Positions 16,097 through 26,017 are shown, numbered from the stretch's first letter. The stretch is 60,744 nucleotides of DNA from Paludibacteraceae bacterium (GCA_024399545.1 JAKSNS010000012.1:1-60744), one strand, 5' to 3'. Notes: generated by a model from the sequence alone, not told the origin. Made by a program: numbers and translations.

Positions 16097-16297
16097 GGCT
16101 CTATAATGAATTGAGTAAGTTGAGACAATGTATATTCACAGAATTGTTTTCTCCCCACCCCTGCCCCTCACCGAGGATGGGAATACTTTATAGGTAATGC
16201 CTTATAAACCAGGACTTACGTTCTGGACTGATTTATATCGTGCTTTCAGTACTTGGAGTTTGCATACAAAGTTACCCACACGAAACGTTATAGAGGA
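16097..16297. mobile_element. about 200-bp MITE (copy 2)
   Basis: The right end (GTTTGCATACAAAGTTACCC..ACGTTATAGAGG) is about 85 % identical over some 45 bp to the reverse complement of the MITE left end at 10854. The left end begins GGCTCTATAATGAATTGAG, also related. The element carries no gene and fills most of the gap between the WYL gene and the nqr operon. Together with the copy at 10854-11029 it brackets the receiver / kinase-fusion / WYL locus. Confidence 0.6.
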
Positions 16298-16298
16298 T

Positions 16299-16340
16299 AA
16301 AAAGACTGCCTTCCGGAAGAGTGGAAGGCAGTCTTTTATT
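16299..16340 (-). terminator. nqr operon terminator
   Basis: A 13-bp stem AAGACTGCCTTCC / GGAAGGCAGTCTT with a short loop ends in T runs on both strands, so it can stop the leftward nqr transcript and also rightward transcription. Confidence 0.85.
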
Positions 16341-16358
16341 TTTGACATTGACTATCGG

Positions 16359-17624
16359 TTATCCGCCGAAGTTGTCGTACATGATTGACTCAGGGTCAAC
16401 GCCAAGGCCGTCAAGCATATTGACAACGGCTTTCGACATTGGTCCAGGACCGCACATGTAGTATTCGATGTCCTCTGGAGCCTCGTGGTTCTTGAGGTAC
16501 GTGTCGTACATTACGTTGTGAACGAAACCTGCGGTGTATTTGACACCTGCCTCGTCTGCCTTTGGATCTGGACGGTCCAGGGCAAGATGGAAGTGGAAGT
16601 TAGGGAACTCTTTCTCAATGCCGAGGAAGTCCTCAAGGTAGAATACCTCGTTGAGGGCACGTGCGCCGTAGAAGTAGTGGAGTTCACGGTCGGTTGTGTG
16701 CAGGGTCTTGGTCATGTGCATAATCTGAGCACGCAGAGGAGCCATACCGGCACCACCGCCGACCCAAATCATCTCGTTCTTGGTGTCGAAGTGTGGATGG
16801 AAGTCGCCGTAAGGGCCACTCATGAGCACCTTGTCGCCTGGTTTGAGCGAGAAGATGTAGGATGAGGCAATACCTGGGTTTACATCCATGAAGCCACTGC
16901 GGTCTGGTTTGAACGGAGGAGTGGCGATACGTACGGTAAGCATGAATACGTTACCCTCGGCAGGATAGTTGGCCATGGAGTAAGCACGGATGGTGTCTTC
17001 GGTGTTGACGCAACGGAGGTCGAACATCTTGAATTTCTCCCATGCGCCTACATACTCAGGGGTGATGAGGTCACGGTCGTAGTCAGAATATTTGATGTCG
17101 AATTTAGGAATCTTGATCTGTGCGTAAGAACCTGGGAGGAAGTCCATGTGGGCACCCTCTGGCAACTGTACCTTGAACTCCTTGATGAACGTAGCGACGT
17201 TCTTGTTGGAGATAACGGTACATTCGTATTCCTTGACACCGAGAACTGACTCAGGAACTTTCATAGAGAGGTCGTTCTTGACCTTCACCTGACAGCCGAG
17301 ACGCCAGTGGTCTTTCATCTGTTTACGTGAGAAGTGGACGGTCTCAGTAGGGAGGATTTCGCCACCACCCTCAAGAACCTGGCATTTGCACTGACCGCAA
17401 GAGCCTTTTCCGCCACAGGCAGAAGGAAGGAAGGTGCCGGCGTTTGCCATTGTGCTGAGCAATGAGCCACCGGCAGGGACCTGCATGGTCTTGTCGCCAT
17501 TGAGAGTGATAGTGACATCACCTGAGGCAACAAGGAATTTCTTGGCAATCAACAGTATGATTACCAACAATATGATGACTGCCAAGAAGACAATCAAGCT
17601 TGTAATTATTGCTGAACTGTTCAT
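16359..17624 (-). CDS. nqrF: Na+-translocating NADH:quinone reductase subunit F
   Basis: NqrF is the electron-entry subunit: NADH to FAD to a 2Fe-2S cluster, then on to the membrane subunits. It has one N-terminal membrane helix, a plant-type ferredoxin domain with the CGGKGSCGQC cysteines plus a later Cys, an FAD-binding region with RAYSMANYP, and an NADH-binding region with GGGAGMAPLRAQI and YYMCGPGPM. The start is ATG 17624 (MNSSAIITS). It is the last gene of the leftward nqrABCDEF operon, 9 bp after nqrE. Confidence 0.97.
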   Translation of the reverse strand: MNSSAIITSLIVFLAVIILLVIILLIAKKFLVASGDVTITLNGDKTMQVPAGGSLLSTMANAGTFLPSACGGKGSCGQCKCQVLEGGGEILPTETVHFSRKQMKDHWRLGCQVKVKNDLSMKVPESVLGVKEYECTVISNKNVATFIKEFKVQLPEGAHMDFLPGSYAQIKIPKFDIKYSDYDRDLITPEYVGAWEKFKMFDLRCVNTEDTIRAYSMANYPAEGNVFMLTVRIATPPFKPDRSGFMDVNPGIASSYIFSLKPGDKVLMSGPYGDFHPHFDTKNEMIWVGGGAGMAPLRAQIMHMTKTLHTTDRELHYFYGARALNEVFYLEDFLGIEKEFPNFHFHLALDRPDPKADEAGVKYTAGFVHNVMYDTYLKNHEAPEDIEYYMCGPGPMSKAVVNMLDGLGVDPESIMYDNFGG

Positions 17625-17633
17625 AACCAAAGA

Positions 17634-18257
17634 TTAGATTTTAAGACCTGAGAAACAAAGGAATGCCATAGCCATCAGACCTACGGTGATGAAGGTGATG
17701 CCAAGACCACGAAGCGCACGTGGAACCTTGTTGTACTCCATCTTCTCGCGGATAGCCGCAAGGCCGACGATGGCCATAATCCAACCAATACCAGAGCCAA
17801 TAGCATAGAAGACAACGTCAAGCATACTGGTCAAAGCTTTAGGATCTTCAGCGGCAAGGCCGACACGCTGCTGCATGAAGAGCGAAGCGCCCATGATTGC
17901 GCAGTTAACGGCAATCAACGGAAGGAAGATACCCAAAGATGCGTAGAGCGAAGGAGAGAATTTCTCGACAAACATCTCAACTATTTGCACGATGGCGGCA
18001 ATAACGGCGATGAAGAGGATGAAGCTGAGGTAGCTCAAATCCACACCCTCGACAAGCACGTCAGCCTTGAGAAGGTCGTTGAGAAGATAGTTGACAGGAA
18101 GAGTAATAAGCAACACGAATGTCACCGCAATACCCAACATGAACGATGTTTTTACGTTCTTTGAGACAGCAAGGTAAGAGCACATTCCAAGGAAGAATGC
18201 GAAAATCATGTTGTCCACGAAAATAGAACGGAAAAGAAGACTAATTGCGTGTTCCAT
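17634..18257 (-). CDS. nqrE: Na+-NQR subunit E
   Basis: A 207-residue protein with six predicted membrane helices, starting [19 protein letters not shown]. NqrE pairs with the homologous NqrD; each supplies Cys residues to the iron centre that lies between them in the membrane. It is 5 bp downstream of nqrD. Confidence 0.96.
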   Translation of the reverse strand: MEHAISLLFRSIFVDNMIFAFFLGMCSYLAVSKNVKTSFMLGIAVTFVLLITLPVNYLLNDLLKADVLVEGVDLSYLSFILFIAVIAAIVQIVEMFVEKFSPSLYASLGIFLPLIAVNCAIMGASLFMQQRVGLAAEDPKALTSMLDVVFYAIGSGIGWIMAIVGLAAIREKMEYNKVPRALRGLGITFITVGLMAMAFLCFSGLKI

Positions 18258-18262
18258 AGTGC

Positions 18263-18886
18263 TTATTCAATATCTTTGTTAATAGAACGATGTACCCAGA
18301 TAACGCAAGCCACGAGGATAAGAGCCATTGAAGGCATCATCATCAGGCCGTTGTTCATATAGCATCCACCATTGTCAACGAACCAGGTCTCAGGGATAAC
18401 CTTGCAACCAAGCAATGAGCCTGAGCCGAGAAGTTCACGGAAGAATGATACGATGATGAGGATGATGGCATAACCACAGCCATTTCCCAGACCGTCAAGG
18501 AAGGAGTCCCAAGGCTTGTTCTGCATGGCGTAAGCCTCAAGACGACCCATGAGGATACAGTTGGTGATGATAAGACCGATATAAACGGAGAGCTGCACGC
18601 TGACATCATAGACGAAAGCCTTCAGGAACTCAGAAACAACTGTCACAAGTGCCGCAACGACAACCAATTGCACGATGATACGTACAGAGTTAGGGATTGT
18701 GTTGCGAATCAGTGAGATAACCACGTTAGAGAGAGCCACGATGATTGTCACGGAAAGTCCCATGATGATGGCTGGCTTCATCTCGACGGTTACAGCAAGA
18801 GCGGAACAGATACCCAACACCTGCATGGCGATAGGGTTATTCCTGTTCAAGGGCTCAAGGAACGGATTTACTTTTTTCTCTGCCAT
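18263..18886 (-). CDS. nqrD: Na+-NQR subunit D
   Basis: A 207-residue six-helix membrane protein ([26 protein letters not shown] start region). It is homologous to NqrE/RnfE and forms the core of the Na+ pump. The ATG overlaps the nqrC stop by one base (TAATG), which indicates translational coupling. Confidence 0.96.
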   Translation of the reverse strand: MAEKKVNPFLEPLNRNNPIAMQVLGICSALAVTVEMKPAIIMGLSVTIIVALSNVVISLIRNTIPNSVRIIVQLVVVAALVTVVSEFLKAFVYDVSVQLSVYIGLIITNCILMGRLEAYAMQNKPWDSFLDGLGNGCGYAIILIIVSFFRELLGSGSLLGCKVIPETWFVDNGGCYMNNGLMMMPSMALILVACVIWVHRSINKDIE

Positions 18887-19707
18887 TACTTGTTTCCTCC
18901 TTCATTAAGTTCAACATCTGTTGTCTCAACAGCGGCTGAATCGCCAACTGCCATGTCACTCAAAATAGCGTTTAAGGATGCATCAGCTGCCCCTTCTTTA
19001 ATAATAGCCGGAGCAGTGAGCCACTTGGCATAATTGCTGAGACTGCTGAGGAACATTGCCTCGACACCCTTAGATGTGATAGTACCACCTGACACGGCAT
19101 CAACCTGATCTTTGCCTTCGGCGGTGTTGCCTTTTTTCTCGACTGCAATAGATGCAAAGACACCATCACGGAGAATGTGTTTGCCTACGAACTGAGCACG
19201 GAATCTTGGCAAAACGATGTTCGCACCAAGACCTGGAGTCTCGCCGTCGTGACCGAAATAAACACCGTAGATGGTGTTGCGGTCTTCGTCAAGGGCAAGA
19301 TATGCGCGGATGGCGCCCCAGAGTCCTGCACCTTTCAAAGGGATGATGTACTTGGTGGCACCGTCAACCTCGGCGATGTAGAGTGGATATTTACCCTCAT
19401 CAGCCTTAACGTCAAAATCCTCGACAGGTCTTAATGTGTCAACAACATTGCCTTCAACGTCAAGCATCTGGTAACCTACGATGAACTTCTCGTAAGAAGC
19501 GGCCGCATCATCGTCCGTGTAGATTTTGTTCTCCTGGTCATTTCCGAAAGTGGAGAGTGACATGAGAATCTGCTTCTTTGTGTCAAGGCGCACGTTGTCA
19601 GCCTGGCGGCTGTGAAGAACGCCTGATGTGATAGAGAGGAGTAATGATACTATCACAACGATTACAATCATGTAGATTATAACGTAACTGTTTTTACTTG
19701 TATTCAT
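18886..19707 (-). CDS. nqrC: Na+-NQR subunit C (FMN carrier)
   Basis: A 273-residue protein with one N-terminal membrane helix (YVIIYMIVIVVIVSLLLSI) and an FMN-binding domain. The covalent FMN attachment Thr lies in DAVSGGTITSKGV, a variant of the SGAT motif. It sits between nqrB and nqrD. The Asp/Glu-rich C-terminal tail is slightly longer than usual. Confidence 0.96.
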   Translation of the reverse strand: MNTSKNSYVIIYMIVIVVIVSLLLSITSGVLHSRQADNVRLDTKKQILMSLSTFGNDQENKIYTDDDAAASYEKFIVGYQMLDVEGNVVDTLRPVEDFDVKADEGKYPLYIAEVDGATKYIIPLKGAGLWGAIRAYLALDEDRNTIYGVYFGHDGETPGLGANIVLPRFRAQFVGKHILRDGVFASIAVEKKGNTAEGKDQVDAVSGGTITSKGVEAMFLSSLSNYAKWLTAPAIIKEGAADASLNAILSDMAVGDSAAVETTDVELNEGGNK

Positions 19708-19719
19708 AGTCCGTCCTCC

Positions 19720-20892
19720 TTATTTATTGATTGCACGTTTCATACGACGGTTAATGTTAGCCTGAACCACGCACCAGTCGATGAGACAACCGAAGATGTT
19801 CATCAGCAGGATGGCGAGCATCATACCCTCGGCATAACCTGGGTTGAGCACACGGATAACGATTGCCATGAAACCGATGAGCAGACCGTAAATCCATTTG
19901 CCAGTCTCAGTGCGGGCGGAAGTCACAGGGTCAGTGGCCATAAAGACAGCACCGAAGGCGAAACCGCCAAGGACGAGGTGCATGAACCAAGGCAGCTGTG
20001 CTGCCGCATTGTCGGCAGGACCCCAAGCGTTGAATGCCAAAGCAGTGAGAGCACCACCTACGAATACGGAGAGCATCGTCTTCCATGAAGCCACGCCAGT
20101 GCAGAGCAGGATGAAAGCGCCAATCAGGATGCAGAGAGTGGAGGTTTCACCCACAGAACCAGGGATAAAGCCCATGAAAGCGTCGAAGAAAGTGACGTCT
20201 GGCTGAGTGCCAGTGGCCACCTGACCGAGAGGAGTCGCGCCTGAGAAGCCGTCAATAGCCTCACCGCCAGCCCAACCGAAAGCGTCGCCTGTGCGTACCC
20301 AAACCTTGTCGCCTGACATCTTGGAAGGATAAGAGAAGAAGAGGAACGCACGTGTCACAAGAGCTACGTTGAAAATGTTGTAGCCTGTGCCACCGAAGAC
20401 CTCTTTTGCGAAGATAACCGCAAAGGCAGTAGCGATTGCAATCATCCAGAGAGGAGTGTCAACAGGGACGATGAGAGGGATTATGAAACCCGTCACGAGG
20501 AAGCCCTCCTGAATCTCCTCCTTCTTCCATTGTGCGGCGGTAAACTCGATACCGAGGCCGACAATGTAAGAGACCAGGACAATAGGAAGAACGGCGAGGA
20601 AACCGAACCAGAATTGCATCCAGAAACCAGCCTCAACCCCAATAGCCTGGAAGTGCTGAGCACCCGTGTTCCACATACCGAAAAGCATACATGGGACAAG
20701 AGCTATCACCACCATGATCATCGTACGTTTGGAATCGTTGACATCGTGAATGTGGACACCCGACTTTGCAGTGTCGTTAGGTATCAGCATAAACGATTTG
20801 AAACCATCATACAATGAATGCAGTGCCGACAATTTGCCGCCTTCAGAGAATGTAGGCTCCATCTTGTCGAACATTTTTGTAATGAAGTTCAT
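19720..20892 (-). CDS. nqrB: Na+-NQR subunit B
   Basis: A 390-residue polytopic membrane protein. The covalent FMN site is GFSGATPLGQ. NqrB carries FMN and riboflavin and forms much of the Na+ path and the quinone site. It lies 57 bp after nqrA and 12 bp before nqrC. Confidence 0.97.
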   Translation of the reverse strand: MNFITKMFDKMEPTFSEGGKLSALHSLYDGFKSFMLIPNDTAKSGVHIHDVNDSKRTMIMVVIALVPCMLFGMWNTGAQHFQAIGVEAGFWMQFWFGFLAVLPIVLVSYIVGLGIEFTAAQWKKEEIQEGFLVTGFIIPLIVPVDTPLWMIAIATAFAVIFAKEVFGGTGYNIFNVALVTRAFLFFSYPSKMSGDKVWVRTGDAFGWAGGEAIDGFSGATPLGQVATGTQPDVTFFDAFMGFIPGSVGETSTLCILIGAFILLCTGVASWKTMLSVFVGGALTALAFNAWGPADNAAAQLPWFMHLVLGGFAFGAVFMATDPVTSARTETGKWIYGLLIGFMAIVIRVLNPGYAEGMMLAILLMNIFGCLIDWCVVQANINRRMKRAINK

Positions 20893-20949
20893 AATGTTTA
20901 TTGTGTTGTTGTTTATTACTTGATAAATAATGTGTGCTTTGCGGAATGA

Positions 20950-22302
20950 TTATTCGAGTTCCTTACGCATATAGTCGAGAGCCTCGCGGACAACCTTCTG
21001 AGTCTCAATCTTGGAGGTGCAGACAAATTCGCAGAGTGCGAAATCCTCCGGTGCAACCTCGTATGCGCCAAGTTGCTCCATCTTGTCGATGTTGCGGGTA
21101 ATCATAGCCTTGCAGAGCTGCTCAGGGAAGATGTCCATAGGGAAGACTTTGTCGTACTCACCGCTCATGATGAAGGCACGTTCAGAGCCGAGCATACGGG
21201 CGTCGAACTTGTAGGTCTTCTTAGGACAGAGGCATGAGAAGAGGCGTGAGCAATAGAGGCGGGAAGCCGAGAATTTGTTGAAACGAGGGCGCATCCAACC
21301 GAAGAGTTCGTCCTCGTGGTCACCTTCGGCAATTACGTTGACGCAGTCAGCCATTGGCGAGAGGAAATCCTCGTTGGTTGCCTTGAGACCTGTCAGAACG
21401 TTGCCGTTGATGATACGGAGGTTTTCGTCGGCGTTGATGTTGTCCTTGACGATTGAGCCAATCTGGCAGCAACCGATAGCCTTGACGTAGCAAGGGGCTT
21501 TCACCTTAGGACCAGCTACGGCTATGGTTTGCATCCAGTCCGACTTTCCCGTATTCGCATATCGTCCGATGAGAGCTACGGCGAACATAGGAACGGTCCA
21601 TACAACCTCGCCTTTGTTCACTGGGTTGAGGTGGTTGATGTGCACTCCGACGTTGCCTGCGGGATGAACGCCAGAGAACTCATTGACCTCGACACCCTTC
21701 ATGTTGCGGAGTTCAGCGCAAGTGGCAGGAGCGACGCTGTAATAGGTTTTGGCGATGCGAGCAAGGACATCAAGACCTGCCTGGATGTTGGCAGCCTCAG
21801 CCTTGAAGACAAAATTGTAGTCTGCGGCAAGAGGAGCGGTGTTGAAGGCAGAGACGAAGATGGCTTTTGGCATCACGTCAGGATTGGCGACAACGTCGTA
21901 AGGACGCTGGTGGATGAGGGCAGAGAAACCGAGTTCGCAGAGTGCGGCGATGGTCTCTTCAGCGTTTTTAGTGCTGAGGGATGGCGTGCCGGGACGCTGT
22001 TCTGCCGCATCGCTACGCTCGATGACGATGCTGAGCAGTTTGCGACGCTCGCCGCGGACAACCGATTTCACTTGACCACAAACAGGAGAGACCACCTTAA
22101 GAGCGGGGTGGTTCTTGTCAAAAAGGATAGGTGTGCCGATGGCAACCTGGTCACCCTCCTTGACAGCGAGTTTTGGAGCGAGACCGACATATTGGTCAGG
22201 GACGATGGCAACCTCTTTCGACATAATGGTCTGAGTGAGACGCTCTTCAGCCTTTCCACCAATCTTGATGTCAAGACCTCGCTTGATTTTGATTGTGTTC
22301 AT
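20950..22302 (-). CDS. nqrA: Na+-NQR subunit A
   Basis: The 450-residue cytoplasmic-side subunit starts MNTIKIKRGLDIKIGGKAEE, typical of NqrA, and has the conserved GVHPAGNVGVHI segment. It is cofactor-free and involved in quinone binding. It is the first gene of the leftward nqrABCDEF operon, behind a clear promoter. Confidence 0.97.
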   Translation of the reverse strand: MNTIKIKRGLDIKIGGKAEERLTQTIMSKEVAIVPDQYVGLAPKLAVKEGDQVAIGTPILFDKNHPALKVVSPVCGQVKSVVRGERRKLLSIVIERSDAAEQRPGTPSLSTKNAEETIAALCELGFSALIHQRPYDVVANPDVMPKAIFVSAFNTAPLAADYNFVFKAEAANIQAGLDVLARIAKTYYSVAPATCAELRNMKGVEVNEFSGVHPAGNVGVHINHLNPVNKGEVVWTVPMFAVALIGRYANTGKSDWMQTIAVAGPKVKAPCYVKAIGCCQIGSIVKDNINADENLRIINGNVLTGLKATNEDFLSPMADCVNVIAEGDHEDELFGWMRPRFNKFSASRLYCSRLFSCLCPKKTYKFDARMLGSERAFIMSGEYDKVFPMDIFPEQLCKAMITRNIDKMEQLGAYEVAPEDFALCEFVCTSKIETQKVVREALDYMRKELE

Positions 22303-22370
22303 ATTTGTAAGTTAGTAATAAAATTCACACACACCAAAGGGCATGGTCAGAGACCACACCTAATCGGGTG

Positions 22371-22378
22371 CAAAGTTA
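22371..22378 (-). promoter_or_regulatory. -7 box of nqr operon
   Basis: TAACTTTG on the minus strand, 68 bp upstream of the nqrA ATG. The leader contains a GGTGTG..CACACC-type complementarity but no recognised riboswitch. Confidence 0.65.
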
Positions 22379-22460
22379 CTAATTTTTTTCGGGATAACGG
22401 CACATTGTGTGGAGAAAATATTTTTTTCTTTTTCGTGCGGGGAAAGTGGGATTTTTTTCG

Positions 22461-22468
22461 TATCTTTG
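22461..22468 (+). promoter_or_regulatory. -7 box of aroQ promoter
   Basis: TATCTTTG, 38 bp upstream of the aroQ ATG; divergent from the nqr promoter. The -33 side is weak. Confidence 0.6.
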
Positions 22469-22506
22469 CACCGAAATTGCGAATAATAGAAAACTCACGT
22501 AAGTAT

Positions 22507-22944
22507 ATGACTTTAACCATTATCAATGGTCCTAATTTAAACCTTGTAGGCACACGGCAGTCTAACATTTACGGTTCTGTAGGTATGGAAGAGTTCCTTG
22601 ACTCACTGACCAAGCGTTACCCTGACATTGAGTTCGTCTTGAGGCAGAGCAACGTGGAGGGCGAAATCGTGAACTTTATACAAGAGGCTGCCGCCACTGA
22701 CGGCATAATCCTCAATGCGGGAGGATACACGCACACCTCTGTGGCTATCCCTGACGCTGTATCGTCCGTAAATGTCCCTACTGTCGAGGTGCATATTTCC
22801 AACATTCTAGCTCGTGAACCTGAGCGTCACGTCTCGCTGTTGTCAAAAACGGTTATTGGTTCAATTATGGGATTTGGGCTTGAGTCGTATGTTTTGGCAA
22901 TCGAGGCATTAAAATTGAATAGCAAAAAACAAGCAAAACTATGA
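22507..22944 (+). CDS. aroQ: type II 3-dehydroquinate dehydratase
   Basis: The 145-residue protein carries the NGPNLNLVGTRQ start, the catalytic Tyr region NIYG, the QSNVEGEIVNFIQ segment and the NAGGYTHTSVAI loop. It dehydrates 3-dehydroquinate to 3-dehydroshikimate in the shikimate pathway. A longer in-frame reading upstream overlaps the nqr promoter and is not used. The stop overlaps the ATG of the following TonB receptor (ATGA), inside an 18-bp tandem duplication. Confidence 0.96.
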   Translation: MTLTIINGPNLNLVGTRQSNIYGSVGMEEFLDSLTKRYPDIEFVLRQSNVEGEIVNFIQEAAATDGIILNAGGYTHTSVAIPDAVSSVNVPTVEVHISNILAREPERHVSLLSKTVIGSIMGFGLESYVLAIEALKLNSKKQAKL

Positions 22945-22961
22945 AAACAAGCAAAACTATG
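22926..22961 (+). repeat. 18-bp tandem duplication at aroQ/TonB junction
   Basis: AAAACAAGCAAAACTATG is repeated twice in a row. The first copy holds the aroQ stop and an ATG overlapping it. The second copy holds a second in-frame ATG (22959) for the downstream receptor. Confidence 0.85.
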
Positions 22962-25451
22962 AAAATAAGACTTCTCTTCATTTTTTTGGCGGTTACGTCC
23001 ATTGCACAGGCCGCGATAGTTAAAGGGCGTGTGGTTGACAGCAACAAAGAGCCTCTTGACTATGTAAACGTGGCTGTCCGACTGAGAAACAACCCTGCAA
23101 AAGCCTTTGGAGCAGCCACCGAGATTAACGGTACTTTCAATATCAAGGAGGTTAAACCAGTTGGCACATACACACTTGAGATTAGTTTCATTGGCTATAA
23201 GACCTACACGCGCAAGATTGAGATAAAGACATTGTCGGATATCGTCAACGTGGGGACAATCACGCTTGAGGAAGACGCACAATTGCTGAGTGAGGTTGAG
23301 GTCGTGGGTCAGGCGTCGCAGATGCGCTTTGACATAGACAAAAAGGTGTTCAACGTTGATGCCAACATTGCCGCGGCAGGTGCCTCTGCCACTGACATTC
23401 TTGAGAACATACCTTCGGTGGATGTCGACCAGGACGGCGAGGTCTCGTTGCGCAACAACAGCAGCGTCGAGATTTGGATTAACGGCAAACCCTCAGGACT
23501 GAACGAGGACAACCGTGCGCAGATCCTCCAACAGATGCCTGCCGGGAGCATACAGTCCATTGAGATCATTACCAACCCTTCGGCTAAATTCAACCCGGAG
23601 GGGACAGCGGGCATCATCAACATAATACTGAAAAAAGACCGCGAGATGGGTTATTACGGTTCAGTGAACGCCAGCGGTTCAATCAACACCAACGGCAAAC
23701 CCGGCGCACAGGTGGGGGCTAACTTCAACCTGAACCACAAGGTGGTGGATTTCTACCTGAACACTGGTTTCAACTGGAATAAATTCTTCTCGCAGAACTA
23801 CACGGACCGCTACTCGTTTATGCCGGTGCCCGGTTCAGACGAACGTGACACGTTGTCATTCCTCAACAACCAACAGGATGGTAACGGAAAAGGCTGGGGA
23901 GTCTTCGTGAGGACAGGACTGGATTTCCATCTGAACGCGAAAAACACCCTTTCGCTGTCGGGAATGCTGCATACCGGGCGATGGAACAACGAGGCAACGA
24001 ACGATTACACCTTCGTGCAATGGCAAACGCTTGACACGACACTGTATAAAAACTGGAACGACAACCTGAGCAAACGCCCTACGTGGAACGCCATGTTGGA
24101 GCATAACTACGAGATTGACGAGATAGGGTCGGAGGTGAGAACTTCGGCGGAGTTCTCCACGCACGACAACAACGGTGACTACAATTACCATCAAACGTGC
24201 CAAAAGGGGTATATGCCTGAATATGAACAGGTGCAGCGGAGGGACGGAACAATGTACAACGTCAAGGTGAAATCTGATTACACACAGAAAATAAAGGACA
24301 ACATGAAGGTTGAGGCAGGTGTATATGGGTCGTGGGACAATCGTTTCTCGCCTTCGCGCACTTGGAATATAGAAGATGGTGACTCGCTTTTGCAACAATA
24401 TAATAATTTCTCGTACGAGGAGTGGATAGCCGCCGTATATGCCACATTCGGGGCTAAATTCGGGGGATTCAGTTTCTCGGCAGGACTGCGCGGGGAATAT
24501 ACAAAAACCATCGTCGAGACCAAAGACTCGGCGGAAAAACCATACCAAAGGACTGACACTTCATACTTCAAAGTTTATCCTACGGCATTCCTGTCATACG
24601 ATTTCGGAGGAGGACATGAGCTTCAGGCCAACTATACGCGAAGGATACAACGTCCACGTGGCCGTCAGTTGAACTCGTTCCGCGACATGAGCGACTCAAC
24701 CAACATCCAGTTCGGTAATCCATACCTCTCGCCTGAGATTTCAAACGCCGTCGAACTTAATTATATAAAGTCGTGGGAAGAGCATGTGTTGTCATTGAGC
24801 GCATACTATAGGTTCTCGGACAAATGTATCGAGAGGGTCAGATACCTTGACACAGAGGGACGTAACGTGATGTACACCACATTCGACAACGTGGCTAAAC
24901 GCCAGTCGGCAGGTATGGAGATAGTCGCAAAGAACAAATTCTGCAACTGGGTGAATATGACCACGACGCTGAACGGCTATTTCTCAAACATGGCTGACGT
25001 ATATTATGATGTGTATGGCACGGGCGACCCTGTGTTGCTGTATGAGAAGACCAACAGTTTCTCGTGGAGCGTGCGTGTGATGCTTAACTTCCTGATACCT
25101 TACGGAATGACTGCACAGTTGACAGGTCAGTACCGCTCGGCAAACCTTGTGGCCCAAGGCAAGATGAACGACCAATACACGCTGGATTTCGGTTTCAGGA
25201 AATCATTCCTCGACAAAAAGCTTAACCTTGCACTGTCAATACGTGACATACTTAACTCACGCCGTTGGGCATCTACGACCGAGGGTGACAATTTCTGGCA
25301 ATACTCGTCGCATCAGCCTCATGGCACCAATTTCAAACTGACGCTCACCTATAACTTCGGCACAGGCGACAAGAAGATGAAGAAACGTAACCAACAACAG
25401 TCATCAGAGTCGTTTGACGATGAAGGAGGCATGGAAGGAATGGACTTCTGA
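22941..25451 (+). CDS. TonB-dependent outer-membrane receptor
   Basis: The 836-residue protein has a signal peptide (MKIRLLFIFLAVTSIAQA, from the second ATG at 22959), a carboxypeptidase-regulatory-like domain (IVKGRVVDSNKEPLDYVNV), a plug domain (ATDILENIPSVDVDQDGEVSLR, IEIITNPSAKFNPEGTAGII) and a C-terminal beta barrel ending in FGTGDKK plus a short acidic tail GMEGMDF. It belongs to the OMP_b-brl_3 group of TonB proteins, which import nutrients or serve as scaffolds; the substrate is unknown. The ATG at 22941 overlaps the aroQ stop. Its last codons and terminator are duplicated downstream, on the other side of a repeat element. Confidence 0.9.
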   Translation: MKTSKTMKIRLLFIFLAVTSIAQAAIVKGRVVDSNKEPLDYVNVAVRLRNNPAKAFGAATEINGTFNIKEVKPVGTYTLEISFIGYKTYTRKIEIKTLSDIVNVGTITLEEDAQLLSEVEVVGQASQMRFDIDKKVFNVDANIAAAGASATDILENIPSVDVDQDGEVSLRNNSSVEIWINGKPSGLNEDNRAQILQQMPAGSIQSIEIITNPSAKFNPEGTAGIINIILKKDREMGYYGSVNASGSINTNGKPGAQVGANFNLNHKVVDFYLNTGFNWNKFFSQNYTDRYSFMPVPGSDERDTLSFLNNQQDGNGKGWGVFVRTGLDFHLNAKNTLSLSGMLHTGRWNNEATNDYTFVQWQTLDTTLYKNWNDNLSKRPTWNAMLEHNYEIDEIGSEVRTSAEFSTHDNNGDYNYHQTCQKGYMPEYEQVQRRDGTMYNVKVKSDYTQKIKDNMKVEAGVYGSWDNRFSPSRTWNIEDGDSLLQQYNNFSYEEWIAAVYATFGAKFGGFSFSAGLRGEYTKTIVETKDSAEKPYQRTDTSYFKVYPTAFLSYDFGGGHELQANYTRRIQRPRGRQLNSFRDMSDSTNIQFGNPYLSPEISNAVELNYIKSWEEHVLSLSAYYRFSDKCIERVRYLDTEGRNVMYTTFDNVAKRQSAGMEIVAKNKFCNWVNMTTTLNGYFSNMADVYYDVYGTGDPVLLYEKTNSFSWSVRVMLNFLIPYGMTAQLTGQYRSANLVAQGKMNDQYTLDFGFRKSFLDKKLNLALSIRDILNSRRWASTTEGDNFWQYSSHQPHGTNFKLTLTYNFGTGDKKMKKRNQQQSSESFDDEGGMEGMDF

Positions 25452-25539
25452 TAAAACTGTGCTTTTAATAGATTCAACGCATAATGCGTGGTATATTTCC
25501 CACACATTATGCGTTTTTTCGTGATGGGTACGCGTTTTT
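25437..25539. repeat. left copy of 103-bp direct duplication
   Basis: This segment (3' end of the TonB receptor gene plus terminator) is repeated base for base at 26018-26120, on the other side of the non-coding element. Confidence 0.95.
25478..25519 (+). terminator. TonB receptor terminator
   Basis: A 14-bp stem with one mismatch (CGCATAATGCGTGG / CCACACATTATGCG) is followed by six T. Confidence 0.85.
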
Positions 25540-26017
25540 CCTGACTTCGGGAATGCGTCACCAAAAATATGTTTTACGGGTCGGAAATGGTAAGACACAT
25601 AAAAACCCACCCCCAACTTTTCAGGTGAAATTATTGAAATTATTGAAATCGCATGCAAGCCGAAACCTCAAATGCGCACATAAATGTACACACAAACTCA
25701 CAACACAAAAGAGCAAGCAAAGAGCAAGCCCTACCGTACCATAAAAAACAGAAAATCGTATAATGACTTCTCAAACGATTTCAATAATTTCAATAATTTC
25801 ACCTGAAAACTTGGGGGTGATTTTTCCTCCTGTTTTATCCTTTCCAATCATTCATCTCGCATCATCTGCCACTGTTTTCCATTTGTACACATTAATACGC
25901 AACGGCAAAAAAAATCTGAGTCACCCAAAACGTCAAAAACAAATCACGGACTCACTTATAATCAAATATGTATTTCTGCAATATTAGCCATTGCAGAAAA
26001 ATTCCTGAAGTCAAGAG
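25540..26017. mobile_element. non-coding element, copy A (478 bp)
   Basis: The left end CCTGACTTCGGGAATGCG and the right end (reverse complement reads TTGACTTCAGGAAT) form a short terminal inverted repeat. An inner inverted repeat pairs 25608-25651 with 25777-25818 (motif TTCAGGTGAAATTATTGAAA). A core at 25707-25743 is shared with other repeats. No credible protein is encoded. It is about 97 % identical to the inverted copy at 38409-39065. The gap 25452-26215 holds only this element and its duplicated flanks. Confidence 0.85.

Noticed and set aside
25540-26017. Short open frames in the repeat elements (for example 25763-25987 and its copy near 38363-38659)
   Set aside because: They repeat between copies only because the DNA does, carry no protein features and cross the inverted-repeat motifs. 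Treated as non-coding.
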